64,000 nucleotides of DNA. Source: Thalassomonas sp. RHCl1. GTDB taxonomy: Bacteria > Pseudomonadota > Gammaproteobacteria > Enterobacterales > Alteromonadaceae. The stretch covers positions 30,079 to 94,078 of the forward strand of contig NZ_CANDNZ010000021.1 of NCBI RefSeq assembly GCF_947387555.1, read 5' to 3'. Both the position numbers and the translations under genes were made by a program. Positions 36,801 to 45,638 of the stretch are shown here, in pieces. A model generated the notes under the pieces. That model saw nothing but the letters and a program-made list of their open reading frames with translations, ran no database searches and was not told the DNA's origin. The stretch's first letter is position 1; every line of letters begins with the position of its first letter.

Positions 36801-38977
36801 ATATCTATGCCAAAGATTTGATAAATGTACTCTATTCAGGATGGAACTCTAACCAAAGCTTTACTGGGCTCAGGGAGTCCGCACTCTTGTATCAGCCGAT
36901 GTTTGCACTTGCCTGGATCAGTGAAAAGAAAAGACTCTCAGTAGAGTCAGGGACTCGGTTTATCGAACATTTACTTGCTGAGTTCAGGAATTTGACTGAG
37001 TTTACAAGAGATCTGGTGCCGTTTGAATCTAAAAAAGATTTAGCTCCTGGTTGGGCTCCTGCCAATCATGCATTAATTATGGCTGAGCTTCATCATAAAA
37101 CAGGAGATCTCTACTTTTACCGTGGTCGTAATATAATACCTAGAAATTGTTATGAAAAAACAGAGGGAATTATAGGTGAAGACAGCTCGAAACCTTTAAA
37201 TTCCATATTGTTGCGCGCTCAATTCCATTATGGCGTTTGTCTGCATTTTCTTCGAAAGTATGTTTTTTACAAAGGGAAAAGATATAAAACAGTAGAAGAT
37301 AACTACTTGAGATTTAAGGAGCCCAAAGATAAAGATGGGCCTAAGGTTGAGGAGTTTAAAGAGAACATTCGACCTACCGATATTTCCTATCATTCTCGTA
37401 ACGTATCGCGCTCCGTTGCTATTAGCCTGTTTGACTTTGGTGAATGTATGCTCTCTAAATTTTCATTTACTGAGATTAAAAAAGCTCCAAAGAAAAAAGA
37501 AAATAATTTACATGTCCAAGAAGAAGATTTAAAAAAACTGCTAAAAAAATGGTTTTACGATCCCTGTGTGGGTGATGAAACTATGCAGGAGCAGGAGTCA
37601 AAAAACTTTAGTAAAATACTTAACTGGTTTGGTGATCCATACCTTGCCCGTGACTGTGAGAAAAACTGGAGATCATTTCCTTTATCTGGTCTTACCAAAA
37701 GAAAATACCAGGCTAATGCAGCAATACAGAAAGTGGTGATGTACGTAGTCTGCATTGAGACAGGCATCAATTTCTTTGGGCTAAAAGATAATCGAACCCG
37801 GTTATGGCATGAACAACTTAGATACTGCCATACGCTTTGCAATATCGCCGCTATTGTTATTTATATGTGTGAAGACCATCCCGACCCTGACCTTATTGAT
37901 TGGTCTAAGAGCCTTGAAGATAATGCTAAATATTTATTGGCTTATGTGATGTCTAAGGTGTTCAATAGCTTGCGAAAATTATTCCAAATCAGCCGTAAGG
38001 TATCTATAAACTATTACCGTGATTCTGTTATTTCACTATTGATGCGAGCTTGTTATCAGTATAGCTTGCTTGAGACTCTATCTAATAAATTACTTCTTCA
38101 ATATAGCGAAGATACTGTTTTTATTGAGGGGATAGAAGATATGCGGGCAGAGTTAAGTTCATTAATGATTGTTGTTTTGAAGCAAAAAGATGTGTTCATA
38201 CTTAAGCCGAAAATGGTGAATTTATTACAATCTTTACAGAAAAATCCTGCGAACTCTTCGTTTTACGTTTTGATTGCCATAGCTGAGCGAGCATTTGAAA
38301 AAGTTGAAAGCACTCATTTCCCTTTACTGTGTAAGACACGTTACTTTTGTTTAGCTTTAGAAGCTTATTCAAAAAGGTGTGATGTATTTTTTAAAAGTAA
38401 CAAGTTATCATATTTGGCGAAGTATCATTTCGCTAATAAACTCATTGAAAAGAGTAATCTTTTGATTGATTTATTTCGTCGATATAATGCACCGTTCCAT
38501 TTCACTCCATTTGCGCTTGCTTTCTCTTTGATGCACGTAAGTAACGTACTTGAATCATTTGAGGAATCTATTCTTTCGGAGAAAAGAGTCAGCCTGAAAA
38601 TTGACTGTCTCTTTAAAATGATGATCAAATTTTATGATGATGAAAAGATTGATGGGGAAGATAAAGAAATCCTTAAAAATGAAGTACGTGAATCTTACGA
38701 AGAAAATAAATTAAAAGATGATAAAGACCAAGAGGGTCAAGCAATTGCTAAGGAAATTGGATCTCTGCGAAATAATATTAAACGCTTTTTGAATCAGTCC
38801 ATTGAGATGTATTCGGCTCAGGCGGGTTACCATGATGCGATCTCCGATTTATATTACCTCTATGATGATTTTAATGACAGGGAATTACATCATGGGCATG
38901 CGAATCAGATGATGGGTTATCAATTGGCTGTTTTAATGGAAAAAAGGATAGATAACCTTATTCGTGAAAAAGAATAA
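33797..38977 (+). CDS. Large membrane P-loop ATPase, KAP-like layout, with TPR-like C-terminus
   Basis: This 1726-residue protein has Walker A near the N-terminus (SGNRGVGKST, 45-54). Several hydrophobic membrane segments follow (about 79-108, 113-133, 157-180, 292-312 and a last one near 420). Only then comes Walker B (TFVFDELDKLG, about 516-526) and a sensor-like strand (CIFIGDRGLFDEW, about 570). Membrane helices inserted between Walker A and Walker B are the hallmark of KAP NTPases. The remainder (about 880-1726) is helical with TPR-like repeats. The gene is AT-rich relative to both neighbours and stands alone, suggesting horizontal transfer and a conflict/defence role. No named family is recognised with certainty. 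The first possible start is ATG 33797. Confidence 0.8.
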   Translation: MLGLFSREYKATEDANRVIVGRKKLRSRLLSSLFSMGRAGSILVSGNRGVGKSTFVNLCLYEYEQDAVRRAGTSCSESPFDWLVVVFFVSIWAFLFNFIVELVFFFGWSKNVAGFWVGLIGISLFLSILIYTGRRAYALCKAWEDSKEFYSKYFPIKIIHIFLLTLFPIALLLIFFSLEHCNINIMWRFGGFVAPLFLRYVFENHYLLPWFKGLAIEETPERLAAMRLIQFTYPYQFKKFLYPVLKMQINLGFSEPSHKDVINSMLLALRKQYCDCFVSINPKVLLSYYPWTLTLAICLTVAFSTLIFEWKLGGKPPSLAPALVVQKKTADESTLIVKQKAEGKSVTVVEQKIKGNSVQVVEVTADVKLTLVELLPWIGQDSFFFKTIHEQEKKAENSLLSFLFYSKTSPKSTSIKMYHVFTFLFVVLALQLSPLGRCRWTLKKLDRLIASLNAHREQSASQSIGSSRVFQTKSRKHIFSPDNSRDIERSFMELMDEITNPFPWLGNRQIAIPTPVLTFVFDELDKLGLISAGERAATNKSQPVDKQTQIASINRLLSDMKNLITSTQTRCIFIGDRGLFDEWLADENVRNPMLISIFDSLIYVPSLLTDPDVLDSNDSAPNIIQPTREFIEAQVFRAVELRKKVDPIKCPCSQLFKLQFDNFRIPNIFWREQNLGMGIDINNTDNWYLLSVTVPSIIGDLPITGKLKKEVDACKIIMPDYLAFCDYLTYVAAGNPKRMYEVFSRYVGTKAGDASQHGLTFLDADLHAIPMFSDMFRLLMDSVAIDIRQKEDKLATAIFYLSNFLLKFHVRAFSWSNLEKIDELTDIHRAPNLRRVIHDFVNDISIHLLHPVRFGMYQFRFKSDLANEIRFVSQYSPHDMAALNFSLGESAALKQRLERELKQQKNNFDLIADLGELNEFDQEYDIARNKYRIAVHKIDNRMEEVCGVSSMKGALAAVKQLSRSQIGWQLVMKRLRLKLQIAMTYELARNYEPAEAAYNDAHIYAKDLINVLYSGWNSNQSFTGLRESALLYQPMFALAWISEKKRLSVESGTRFIEHLLAEFRNLTEFTRDLVPFESKKDLAPGWAPANHALIMAELHHKTGDLYFYRGRNIIPRNCYEKTEGIIGEDSSKPLNSILLRAQFHYGVCLHFLRKYVFYKGKRYKTVEDNYLRFKEPKDKDGPKVEEFKENIRPTDISYHSRNVSRSVAISLFDFGECMLSKFSFTEIKKAPKKKENNLHVQEEDLKKLLKKWFYDPCVGDETMQEQESKNFSKILNWFGDPYLARDCEKNWRSFPLSGLTKRKYQANAAIQKVVMYVVCIETGINFFGLKDNRTRLWHEQLRYCHTLCNIAAIVIYMCEDHPDPDLIDWSKSLEDNAKYLLAYVMSKVFNSLRKLFQISRKVSINYYRDSVISLLMRACYQYSLLETLSNKLLLQYSEDTVFIEGIEDMRAELSSLMIVVLKQKDVFILKPKMVNLLQSLQKNPANSSFYVLIAIAERAFEKVESTHFPLLCKTRYFCLALEAYSKRCDVFFKSNKLSYLAKYHFANKLIEKSNLLIDLFRRYNAPFHFTPFALAFSLMHVSNVLESFEESILSEKRVSLKIDCLFKMMIKFYDDEKIDGEDKEILKNEVRESYEENKLKDDKDQEGQAIAKEIGSLRNNIKRFLNQSIEMYSAQAGYHDAISDLYYLYDDFNDRELHHGHANQMMGYQLAVLMEKRIDNLIREKE

Positions 38978-39005
38978 TTATTAAAGGCCTATAAGGCTTT
39001 AATAA
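38978..39005 (+). terminator. Terminator after the large ATPase gene
   Basis: TTATTAAAG (38978-38986) pairs with CTTTAATAA (38997-39005), with the stem extended inward by CCT/AGG around a one-base bulge. It begins directly after the stop codon at 38975-38977. Confidence 0.6.
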
Positions 39006-39103
39006 ATATTAGCTTTAAAGTGGGAAGAAGGAAACACAAAGCCTTATTCTCTGGCTCTGTGCAAAAAGCAATCCTTTAAAAAGTACTTAATATTAATAAA
39101 GGA

Positions 39104-39883
39104 TTAAGTTGATTTTTTAAATACAAACACAAAGCGGTCGGTTTTACCGCGGATGCTGGGGTCAAACACCATCTTGGTATGGTCGTCATCCGGATTACGC
39201 AAGAAGTTACCTTCTTTTTCCAGTTCAAATCCTGCTGCCAGTATCTCTTTTTTGACTATGCTGCTCTGGATGCGGTGTAATTTCGGGTTATGTTTGCCGG
39301 GATTGGCTTCCATATCGATCACCACAAAAATTCCGCCGGGTTTTAACGCCTGCTTTAACTCTGCCAGTACCGCTTTTCGTTTCGACTCTTCCTGACCGTA
39401 GAGATCGTGATAGTTAAGCATCATAGTTGCGGCATCAATTTCATTGTTCAAATTAAAATCGCCAAATTCATGTTCAAAGCGGGTGACATTTTTCAGCCGG
39501 TTATTTTGCAGGCGCTTGGTAATTTCTTTATTAAAGCGGCCATCGAGCACGGTAAGGATAAAGTTATTGTTATGTGCCAGTACTTGTCCGCTTGGTCCTA
39601 CCCGGTGTGAAAGTACTTCGGTGTAATAACCGCCGGAGGCAACCATATCCAGCACCTTCATGCCCGGCTTGATACCGGCAAATTGCATCACCTTTTGTGG
39701 TTTACGTCCGGCATCGCGTTTTCTGTCGGCTTCGGGGCGCGATTCCTGCTGCAGGACTTTGGCAAAATTCGCTTCATAGTTTTTGTCTGCAAGGGAATGT
39801 CCATGTTGAGTATGGGCATGAATCGTGGCGGCCGATAATATTGATGCACTGGCTAGAAATAAAGCTATGTTCTTTAGTTTCAT
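39104..39883 (-). CDS. Exported class I methyltransferase-like protein
   Basis: The 259-residue protein has a signal peptide (NIALFLASASILSAATIHAH) and then a Rossmann-type SAM-methyltransferase-like domain: MKVLDMVASGGYYTEVLS (motif I), DAATMMLNYHDLY (motif IV region) and LKPGGIFVVIDMEA (post-motif). It ends TDRFVFVFKK. Periplasmic export is odd because SAM is cytoplasmic, but this family is widespread in proteobacteria with signal peptides and its function is unknown. It follows the MATE gene by 4 bp, so the two form an operon. The protein at 41435-42283 is a paralogue sharing the GGYYTE-LS and TDRFV-F-K segments. Confidence 0.82.
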   Translation of the reverse strand: MKLKNIALFLASASILSAATIHAHTQHGHSLADKNYEANFAKVLQQESRPEADRKRDAGRKPQKVMQFAGIKPGMKVLDMVASGGYYTEVLSHRVGPSGQVLAHNNNFILTVLDGRFNKEITKRLQNNRLKNVTRFEHEFGDFNLNNEIDAATMMLNYHDLYGQEESKRKAVLAELKQALKPGGIFVVIDMEANPGKHNPKLHRIQSSIVKKEILAAGFELEKEGNFLRNPDDDHTKMVFDPSIRGKTDRFVFVFKKST

Positions 39884-39887
39884 GGAC

Positions 39888-41378
39888 TTAACTCTCCGGT
39901 TTTATCGTTGGGTTATTGAAGTTTGTTTGCGGGTAAATGTCTTTATTGTGTTCGGCAGTGAGTTCGCCACTAAAATCTGACGGTTGGTGTTTGTCGATAA
40001 AATTAATCATGGCCAACCAGGCGATGAATACCATTAAAATGTTGGCGATACTGATACCGATAAACAGGCCGTGAAAATCAAACAGCAGGCTGCCAAGCAG
40101 GGCCAGTGGCAGCAAGATTAATATTTTGGCATTAAAGCCTAAAATGGCGGCGGTGGACTTACAGCCCATGGCATTAAAACAGGACATGGCCACCATCACA
40201 CAGGCGCTGCCGATAAAGCTAAGCGGTACCCAGGTAAGATAAAATGCAATGCCGTCTTGTACGGCGATATCTTGGCTGAGCCAGCCACTGATGTTGTCTT
40301 GTCCAAAAAATAACATCAAAGCAACGACGAACTGAGTCAGGAGTAACATAATAAAACTATTGCTGATCAATGCTTTGACCCGTTTTATTTCCCCCGCCCA
40401 CCAGTTTGTGGCAATCAGGCCCGGCAGGGAGGCGGTAAAGGCGACGGGGATCAAAAGGGCCAGGGCTTCTATGCGGATCACTATGCCAAAAGCGGCTACT
40501 TTATCAGCGCCAAGGCCTGCGATAATTAAGGTCAGCAGGCCGATACTGAGCGGGGTTAAACCTTGTTGAAATAAGGCGCCAAATCCGATGGCACTAAGCT
40601 GTTTAATTGTGTGCAACCAGGCGATTGCCTTTAAACCATACCGGGTCAAGCCAAACCTGTGCACCAGGGTGAAAACAGATATTAAGGCAAACAGCGCATC
40701 GCTGAGTAAATGCAGCTGGGCCACTGCCAGCAAGGGATTGCCTTGTCCTGTGCTTACGGCTAAATTTGCCGGGATTAGATCAAAAAATATTGCTGCAGCC
40801 ATCAGCATTTTGCTCAGCATCCAGCCGCTTAACAGCCAGCTGGCCTGGTGAATATAACCCAGACTGCGAAAGATGCCGTTCACCTGCCAGATAATGGCGA
40901 GAAAGATCCAGCCGATAAAACGCAGCCGGGCGTATTCATTGACCCAGGGGGCAAGGTCGGGTCTGGCTCCCTGGTGAAAAGAGGCGGGAATGGCTGCGTA
41001 ATCTATCCCCAGCAATTGGAATATCCAGGGAGTGAGCAGGTAAAAAACAGTACTGAGCAAGAGCACAAGCGCCGAGTTTACAAGCAGCGCCGCCAGGATA
41101 TTGTGCTTGAGCGCGCTTTTATCGCTACTGACGGTTTTGCATATCCAATTATTGGTAGCGATGCTCCCGGCAATGGCTACGGCGGCTAGGGTTATGGTGA
41201 GCGGTGCGCTAAAGGCCAGCGCCGCCAGTGCCTGGGTGCCTGATTTAGAGACCAGACAGGTTTCAAATAAATCAAAGCTCACCAGTAAAAATATCGCCGG
41301 TAGCAGGGGCAAGGTCATGGCCAGTATCAGGTGCTTTACTCCGGTATTGAGCATCCAGTGTTGTTTGCATTTTTCCAT
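39888..41378 (-). CDS. MATE-family multidrug/toxin efflux transporter
   Basis: The 496-residue inner-membrane protein has about twelve hydrophobic helices and the MATE layout. The N-terminal half contains MTLPLLPAIFLLVSFDLFET and AFSAPLTITLAAVAIAGSIA; the second half contains GADKVAAFGIVIRIEALALL and CVMVAMSCFNAMG. MATE proteins expel cationic or other organic compounds using Na+ or H+. It lies between two exported methyltransferase-like genes on the same strand (4 bp and about 56 bp spacing), so the three are probably one operon. The substrate is unknown. Confidence 0.85.
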   Translation of the reverse strand: MEKCKQHWMLNTGVKHLILAMTLPLLPAIFLLVSFDLFETCLVSKSGTQALAALAFSAPLTITLAAVAIAGSIATNNWICKTVSSDKSALKHNILAALLVNSALVLLLSTVFYLLTPWIFQLLGIDYAAIPASFHQGARPDLAPWVNEYARLRFIGWIFLAIIWQVNGIFRSLGYIHQASWLLSGWMLSKMLMAAAIFFDLIPANLAVSTGQGNPLLAVAQLHLLSDALFALISVFTLVHRFGLTRYGLKAIAWLHTIKQLSAIGFGALFQQGLTPLSIGLLTLIIAGLGADKVAAFGIVIRIEALALLIPVAFTASLPGLIATNWWAGEIKRVKALISNSFIMLLLTQFVVALMLFFGQDNISGWLSQDIAVQDGIAFYLTWVPLSFIGSACVMVAMSCFNAMGCKSTAAILGFNAKILILLPLALLGSLLFDFHGLFIGISIANILMVFIAWLAMINFIDKHQPSDFSGELTAEHNKDIYPQTNFNNPTIKPES

Positions 41379-41434
41379 AAAATAATAGGTCGTCTGTTAT
41401 TTGCTTATTTTAAGTATTTCAGGCTGTTTTATGA

Positions 41435-42283
41435 TTATTTATCACTGACCATAGCGTTATTAGCTTTGCTGTCTGTAGGTTTGATAAATTTCAGCACGAA
41501 ACGGTCGGTGGCCTTGTTTTGCATGCTGTCCTCGAAAAAGGCGGCATCTCTTTTATCGGCTTTATTACGCAGTAAATCACTGGTGGCGGTTAACACAAAA
41601 CCGGCTCGGGTAAACATCTCGATCACCAGCTGCTCGTCAATACGGTGTTTGCCTTTTAGGTTAACCGCATCTGTGTCACCACTGCCGGCGATGGCGGCAT
41701 GATCTATCAGTCCTACCAGACCGCCGGGCTTAATATTGGCATATAAGGTGTTGATGACCTGCTCCACCGACGGTGTCATCCAGAAAAAGTCGTGAAAAAC
41801 CAGCATTAGAAATGCCGCATCTAGTTTCTCCCGGGGCAGGTCTAAAGCATCTAATTCTTTATCCCAGCGGATCACATTGTTTAAGCGGTTGTTTTCAAGG
41901 CGTTGATTTACCGCCCGATCGGTTTGAAATTGGTAATATTTCTCGGTGTTTTGCATATACACCTGGCCGCCCGGGCCAACTATCCGGGATAAGAGCTCAG
42001 TGTAATAGCCGCCACCGGCGAGGATTTCCAGCACCTTCATGCCCGGCTGAACCTCAAACAGGGATAAAACTTCAGCAGGCTTTCTGTGTTCATCCCTGAG
42101 TTTATCTTTGGCCGGGCGCTGAGCGTGATTGATGGCCGAGATGATTACTGTGCCGGCGTTCTCTGTGCCCATCTGGCTGTTTGACTGGCGGTTGCAGGCG
42201 CTGAGCAATATCAGGGAACAGGTGACGGTAATGGCTTTAATAAAATTGTTCGTTGATAAGGTCTGAGTGAGCAATGCTGGCAT
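41435..42283 (-). CDS. Methyltransferase-like lipoprotein, paralogue of 39104-39883
   Basis: The 282-residue protein has an N-terminal lipoprotein signal with lipobox LLSAC (Cys near residue 29), so it should be anchored in the membrane facing the periplasm. The Rossmann methyltransferase-like domain shows MKVLEILAGGGYYTELLS (motif I), DAAFLMLVFHDFFW and IKPGGLVGLIDHAA. It ends TDRFVLKFIKP. It is the first gene of the probable operon with the MATE transporter and the second exported methyltransferase-like protein. Whether it binds SAM outside the cytoplasm is doubtful; its role is unknown. Confidence 0.82.
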   Translation of the reverse strand: MPALLTQTLSTNNFIKAITVTCSLILLSACNRQSNSQMGTENAGTVIISAINHAQRPAKDKLRDEHRKPAEVLSLFEVQPGMKVLEILAGGGYYTELLSRIVGPGGQVYMQNTEKYYQFQTDRAVNQRLENNRLNNVIRWDKELDALDLPREKLDAAFLMLVFHDFFWMTPSVEQVINTLYANIKPGGLVGLIDHAAIAGSGDTDAVNLKGKHRIDEQLVIEMFTRAGFVLTATSDLLRNKADKRDAAFFEDSMQNKATDRFVLKFIKPTDSKANNAMVSDK

Positions 42284-42661
42284 AGAGTTTTTTCATTATT
42301 GTTTGGCTGTGGATAAGGGGAGCGGGCAAGGGAAAAAATTATTTCGCCGGGAAAGTTCTTTTTGTTAAAAGGAGTGTTACAAAGTATGTGATTGGCAACA
42401 TTTGCTCGGTTTGGGTTACAACTTGATGTCGCTCAACTAATCTTGCTTTTTTATTTCAAAGTGAACTCCCATTATAGAATTTTGGTATGATTACGGAGAA
42501 AACAGAAGTTAGTATGTTATCTTTGCCTTTATCAAATCAATGTCTACAGGTCTATGATATTCGTTCCGTTTCTCCTGTATTCCTCACTAATTTCTATTTG
42601 CAGCTAAGTCATGGATTGTTTCCATGGCGGATATTTATTTTTAAAAACTTAAGGAAGAAGT
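42284..42661. other. Divergent intergenic region
   Basis: About 378 bp between the leftward lipoprotein gene and the rightward PEP-CTERM-like gene, presumably with both promoters. A 70-codon frame at 42487-42699 overlaps the next gene and looks spurious. No other element was recognised. Confidence 0.4.
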
Positions 42662-43294
42662 ATGACCCTTCAAAAATATTTTTACTTGGCACTTGTTAGT
42701 ATTTTCATCAACCTGTTCAGTTTTAATAGCTATGCCGGATTGATCGTAAATGGGGATTTTGAAGACTCAAATGAGAGTTTAACCGGCTGGACTTTATTTA
42801 CTGAAGGCAATGCCGGTTTTTTAGTGGCTAAACCGATAGCCTTTTTAACGGATAGCGGCAACGGTGCCTGGATCATTCCCCAAGGCAGCGATGCGTTAGG
42901 GTTAACCCAGCAAGTACAGTTATCTGCGGGTAATATTAATATTTCGCTGGATGCATATATTCATAAAGCCAATAGAAGCCAGAGTGATGTTGCAGGTATT
43001 GTTGAAATCATTGTTAACGGTGAAGTTATTGCCAGTAAGGACTTTGGTACTGTTGGTCTGAATGAAACCGTCAGCCATGTTTTTTCAGCAGATACCTTTA
43101 TTGCCACCGATGGTTTATATGATGTTGGTTTTCGTATGCATTCCTATGGCAAAAATACCCGACTGTTTGATGACTTTACCATTACCGGTTCCTCTTCCGG
43201 TGCCAATGTGCCGCAGCCCTCATCAAGCTCAATATTTATCCTTGCCCTGATGATGCTGATATTTGCCGCTGCCAAAAGGTCTAAGCGCATATAA
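42662..43294 (+). CDS. PEP-CTERM-like secreted protein with variant VPQP motif
   Basis: The 210-residue protein has a signal peptide (YFYLALVSIFINLFSFNSYAG). The beta-rich body opens GLIVNGDFEDSNESLTGW, the common N-terminus of PEP-CTERM and related carbohydrate-binding-like proteins. The C-terminus has VPQPSSSS, a hydrophobic helix (IFILALMMLIFAAA) and a basic tail (KRSKR). The Pro-Glu-Pro motif reads Pro-Gln-Pro, so recognition by exosortase may differ. AAGGAAG precedes ATG 42662. It resembles the first half of the protein at 4415-5110 and may share a surface role. Not in an operon. Confidence 0.78.
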   Translation: MTLQKYFYLALVSIFINLFSFNSYAGLIVNGDFEDSNESLTGWTLFTEGNAGFLVAKPIAFLTDSGNGAWIIPQGSDALGLTQQVQLSAGNINISLDAYIHKANRSQSDVAGIVEIIVNGEVIASKDFGTVGLNETVSHVFSADTFIATDGLYDVGFRMHSYGKNTRLFDDFTITGSSSGANVPQPSSSSIFILALMMLIFAAAKRSKRI

Positions 43295-43307
43295 AGCATG
43301 AGTCGAA

Positions 43308-43361
43308 GCGGGTGAATTCGGGCAACTCCTTAGCTTTATAGTGACTGTCAAATTCACCCGC
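43308..43361. terminator. Long-loop inverted repeat between convergent genes
   Basis: GCGGGTGAATT (43308-43318) pairs with AATTCACCCGC (43351-43361) across a 32-base loop, between the PEP-CTERM-like gene and the convergent chemoreceptor gene. It has no strong U-run, so it may be a terminator or simply a stable hairpin. Confidence 0.45.
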
Positions 43362-43371
43362 GGATAGTGGA

Positions 43372-45096
43372 TTAAAAAGAAGTAAACCTCTGCAGTTGTT
43401 CATTGATCGTCGTAACCGCAGCATTAACTTCTTCCGACATCAGCAACAACTGCTGGCTATTACCCTGGTTGGCAGTGGTGTTGTCGGCGATATTCATCAC
43501 ATTTTGGTTGATATGCTCACTGACCGAGGTTTGTTCGCTGGCGGCGCTGGCCACTTGCTGGTTCAGGGCCTGAATACTGGTGATAGAGTCGGCAATGGCA
43601 TCTATCATAGTGTTGGTTTCCTCGGCAATTTGCTCGCTGGTTTCGATGCTGAGTGTGCCTTGCTTGATGGTCTCTACCGCATTTTTCGCCCCCGATTGCA
43701 ATTGCTCTATCATAGTGTTGATTTCCTGGGTTGACTCCTGAGTGCGGCTGGCAAGAGTACGTACTTCATCGGCTACCACGGCAAAGCCTCGGCCCTGTTC
43801 CCCGGCCCTTGCTGCTTCTATGGCGGCATTAAGCGCCAGTAAGTTGGTCTGTTCGGCAATACCACGGATAACATCGAGTACGCCGCTGATGTTCTGGCTG
43901 TCTTTTTCCAGGCTATTGACCACAGTACTGGCTTCATTCATGGTTTTGGCCAGTTCAGCCACCGATTGCATATTGTCATTGACCATTTTCCGGCCCTGCT
44001 CGGATTGTTCTGTGGTGGTATCGATTTGCTCCGAAGTACTGTTGGCAAGATTGGACATTTCCTGAGAGGTTGCGGTCATTTCGTTGATGGCGGTGCTTAC
44101 CTGATCTGTTTCTGCCTGCTGCTGGCTGACGGAATTTTGCGACTCTATCGAAATGGCTTCCATGGTTTGGGTATTGGTGCTCAGTTGTTTGACCTGGGAG
44201 CCGATTTCTTTGAGTGAGCCTTCTAGTTGGCTGACAAACAGGTTAAAGGCCCGGGTAATGGCCCCTATTTCATCATTGGAGCTTTCGTCCAGGCGTTGGC
44301 TTAAATCGCCATTGCCCTGGGCAATATCTTTTAATGCTGCGCTGACGCTTCTCAGGCGGTTCGAAATCAGGCGGCTGAACATAAAGAACAGCAGGCTTAC
44401 CGTGATGACCAGCACGGTTAAAATCATGCCGCCGATAGTGAAATTCAATGCACTGGCTTCTTTTATCTGGTTGGTGATCGGTACCTGTACCTCAAGCACG
44501 CCCCGGACATCGTTTAAGTTCCAGTCGGTTTTCGGGCTATCGGGATGGCTGTTGTGGCAGTTGACGCAACCTTGCTGCGACATGGTGTCGGCAACGGCGA
44601 CGCGGACAAAAGGTTCGTCATTAATGATATCCCGGCTGACATAGACCTGATTCGGGTTGTTATTTAAGGCATTCCAGGCTTTTTGGCCAAATTCATCAAG
44701 CCGGCGACTTTTGCGCAGCGGAAAGGGATAAGGGCTATAAAGTTTGAGTGCCAAGATGCCTTTTTGGGAAAATTCATTGCTGATATCGTGGATAAAGGTG
44801 GCTGGCAATGGGATTTTACTGGCATCGTCTTTGTGGTGGAAGTGGGGCTTCAAATCTGAGCCCGCCAGTACTTTTTTCACCACGTTTTTGGTGTAATAAC
44901 CGCGAATGGTTTTATATTGCCTGACCGTGCCTTCGGCTGATTCCACCGCGGCTTTTACGGCATTGCCTTCGGTAATATAAGGCACGTAAAAGAATAAGGC
45001 GATGATGACTAAGGTAAAAATTGCCACAATAGGGGCAAATAACCGGGTGCTTAACTTCTCTATATAGCTAATGGTCACCGTATTATCCTCTATCAT
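43372..45096 (-). CDS. Methyl-accepting chemotaxis protein with periplasmic haem-binding domain
   Basis: The 574-residue inner-membrane chemoreceptor has TM1 at about 18-40 and a periplasmic DUF3365/Tll0287-like domain (about 45-210) with CVNCH (177-181), a c-type haem attachment motif. TM2 is at about 218-240, followed by HAMP and a methyl-accepting signalling domain with the hairpin tip [20 protein letters not shown]. The haem domain suggests redox, O2 or NO sensing and taxis. It is followed on the opposite side by the convergent PEP-CTERM-like gene. The small peptide gene at 45305 lies about 210 bp upstream on the same strand but has its own terminator. Confidence 0.88.
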   Translation of the reverse strand: MIEDNTVTISYIEKLSTRLFAPIVAIFTLVIIALFFYVPYITEGNAVKAAVESAEGTVRQYKTIRGYYTKNVVKKVLAGSDLKPHFHHKDDASKIPLPATFIHDISNEFSQKGILALKLYSPYPFPLRKSRRLDEFGQKAWNALNNNPNQVYVSRDIINDEPFVRVAVADTMSQQGCVNCHNSHPDSPKTDWNLNDVRGVLEVQVPITNQIKEASALNFTIGGMILTVLVITVSLLFFMFSRLISNRLRSVSAALKDIAQGNGDLSQRLDESSNDEIGAITRAFNLFVSQLEGSLKEIGSQVKQLSTNTQTMEAISIESQNSVSQQQAETDQVSTAINEMTATSQEMSNLANSTSEQIDTTTEQSEQGRKMVNDNMQSVAELAKTMNEASTVVNSLEKDSQNISGVLDVIRGIAEQTNLLALNAAIEAARAGEQGRGFAVVADEVRTLASRTQESTQEINTMIEQLQSGAKNAVETIKQGTLSIETSEQIAEETNTMIDAIADSITSIQALNQQVASAASEQTSVSEHINQNVMNIADNTTANQGNSQQLLLMSEEVNAAVTTINEQLQRFTSF

Positions 45097-45264
45097 TGCT
45101 GCAATGAGTTAAGTGTAGAAAATAACAGGCAAAATAAAAGTTTTCCCCGGATATGGGCTTGAGAGCAATTAAAGGTGTTTCCTGGTGTTAAACAGCAGGC
45201 AGAATCAGTGGAAAAGTTTGCTGGTTATGGTTGATTGTCATAAGAAGGGAGAAAGGGAAATATA

Positions 45265-45290
45265 ATTAGCTGGGCAAGCACCCAGCTAAT
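45265..45290 (-). terminator. Terminator downstream of the small peptide gene
   Basis: ATTAGCTGGG (45265-45274) and CCCAGCTAAT (45281-45290) form a perfect 10-bp stem with a 6-base loop, 15 bp beyond the peptide stop. On the minus strand it is followed by a short T-rich tract (TATATTT). It supports the peptide as an independent transcription unit. Confidence 0.75.
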
Positions 45291-45304
45291 AGATAAAGGA
45301 AGGC

Positions 45305-45463
45305 TTATTGAATAAATTTAGCCTCTGTGGGATCGCAAACGACAATGGTTTCCAGCTCAGGGCTTCTGATGCCGCCTGCAACTTGAGGAGTCATGGCTGC
45401 TGGAATGGTTTTATTGTCTTTTGAAAGATTTTTGAGTTTCTTTTTATTTAATTTTAATTTCAT
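45305..45463 (-). CDS. Small double-glycine-leader peptide (RiPP/bacteriocin-like precursor)
   Basis: The 52-residue product begins MKLKLNKKKLKNLSKDNK and has TPQVAGG at residues 25-31, then a 21-residue tail (IRSPELETIVVCDPTEAKFI, then Q). The basic N-terminus plus hydrophobic-x-GG site resembles leader peptides removed by C39-peptidase-type transporters, and similar MKLKLNKKKLKNLS leaders occur in Gammaproteobacteria. ATG 45463 is used; the longer frame from 45544 has no ribosome-binding site and a KKKK-rich tail. The tail has one Cys and several acidic residues. No modification enzyme or exporter is adjacent, so this is an orphan precursor or a small regulatory peptide. Confidence 0.65.
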   Translation of the reverse strand: MKLKLNKKKLKNLSKDNKTIPAAMTPQVAGGIRSPELETIVVCDPTEAKFIQ

Positions 45464-45638
45464 TGTTATCTTCTTCTTTTTATGAGTTTTTCTGCAGGTG
45501 ATCCTGCTTTTCCAGACTAACAGAGCAAAACTAAATGTCAACAAAGGTGAACGATTTTGTTAAATATATGGTTTGGTGGTGGCTTTTTGCTCTTTATATC
45601 CCCGGCAGGTAAAACAGCCCGGCACTTAATCCATGCTG

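Noticed and set aside
42487..42699. 70-aa plus-strand ORF
   Set aside because: It overlaps the start of the PEP-CTERM-like gene, with no ribosome-binding site or recognisable features.
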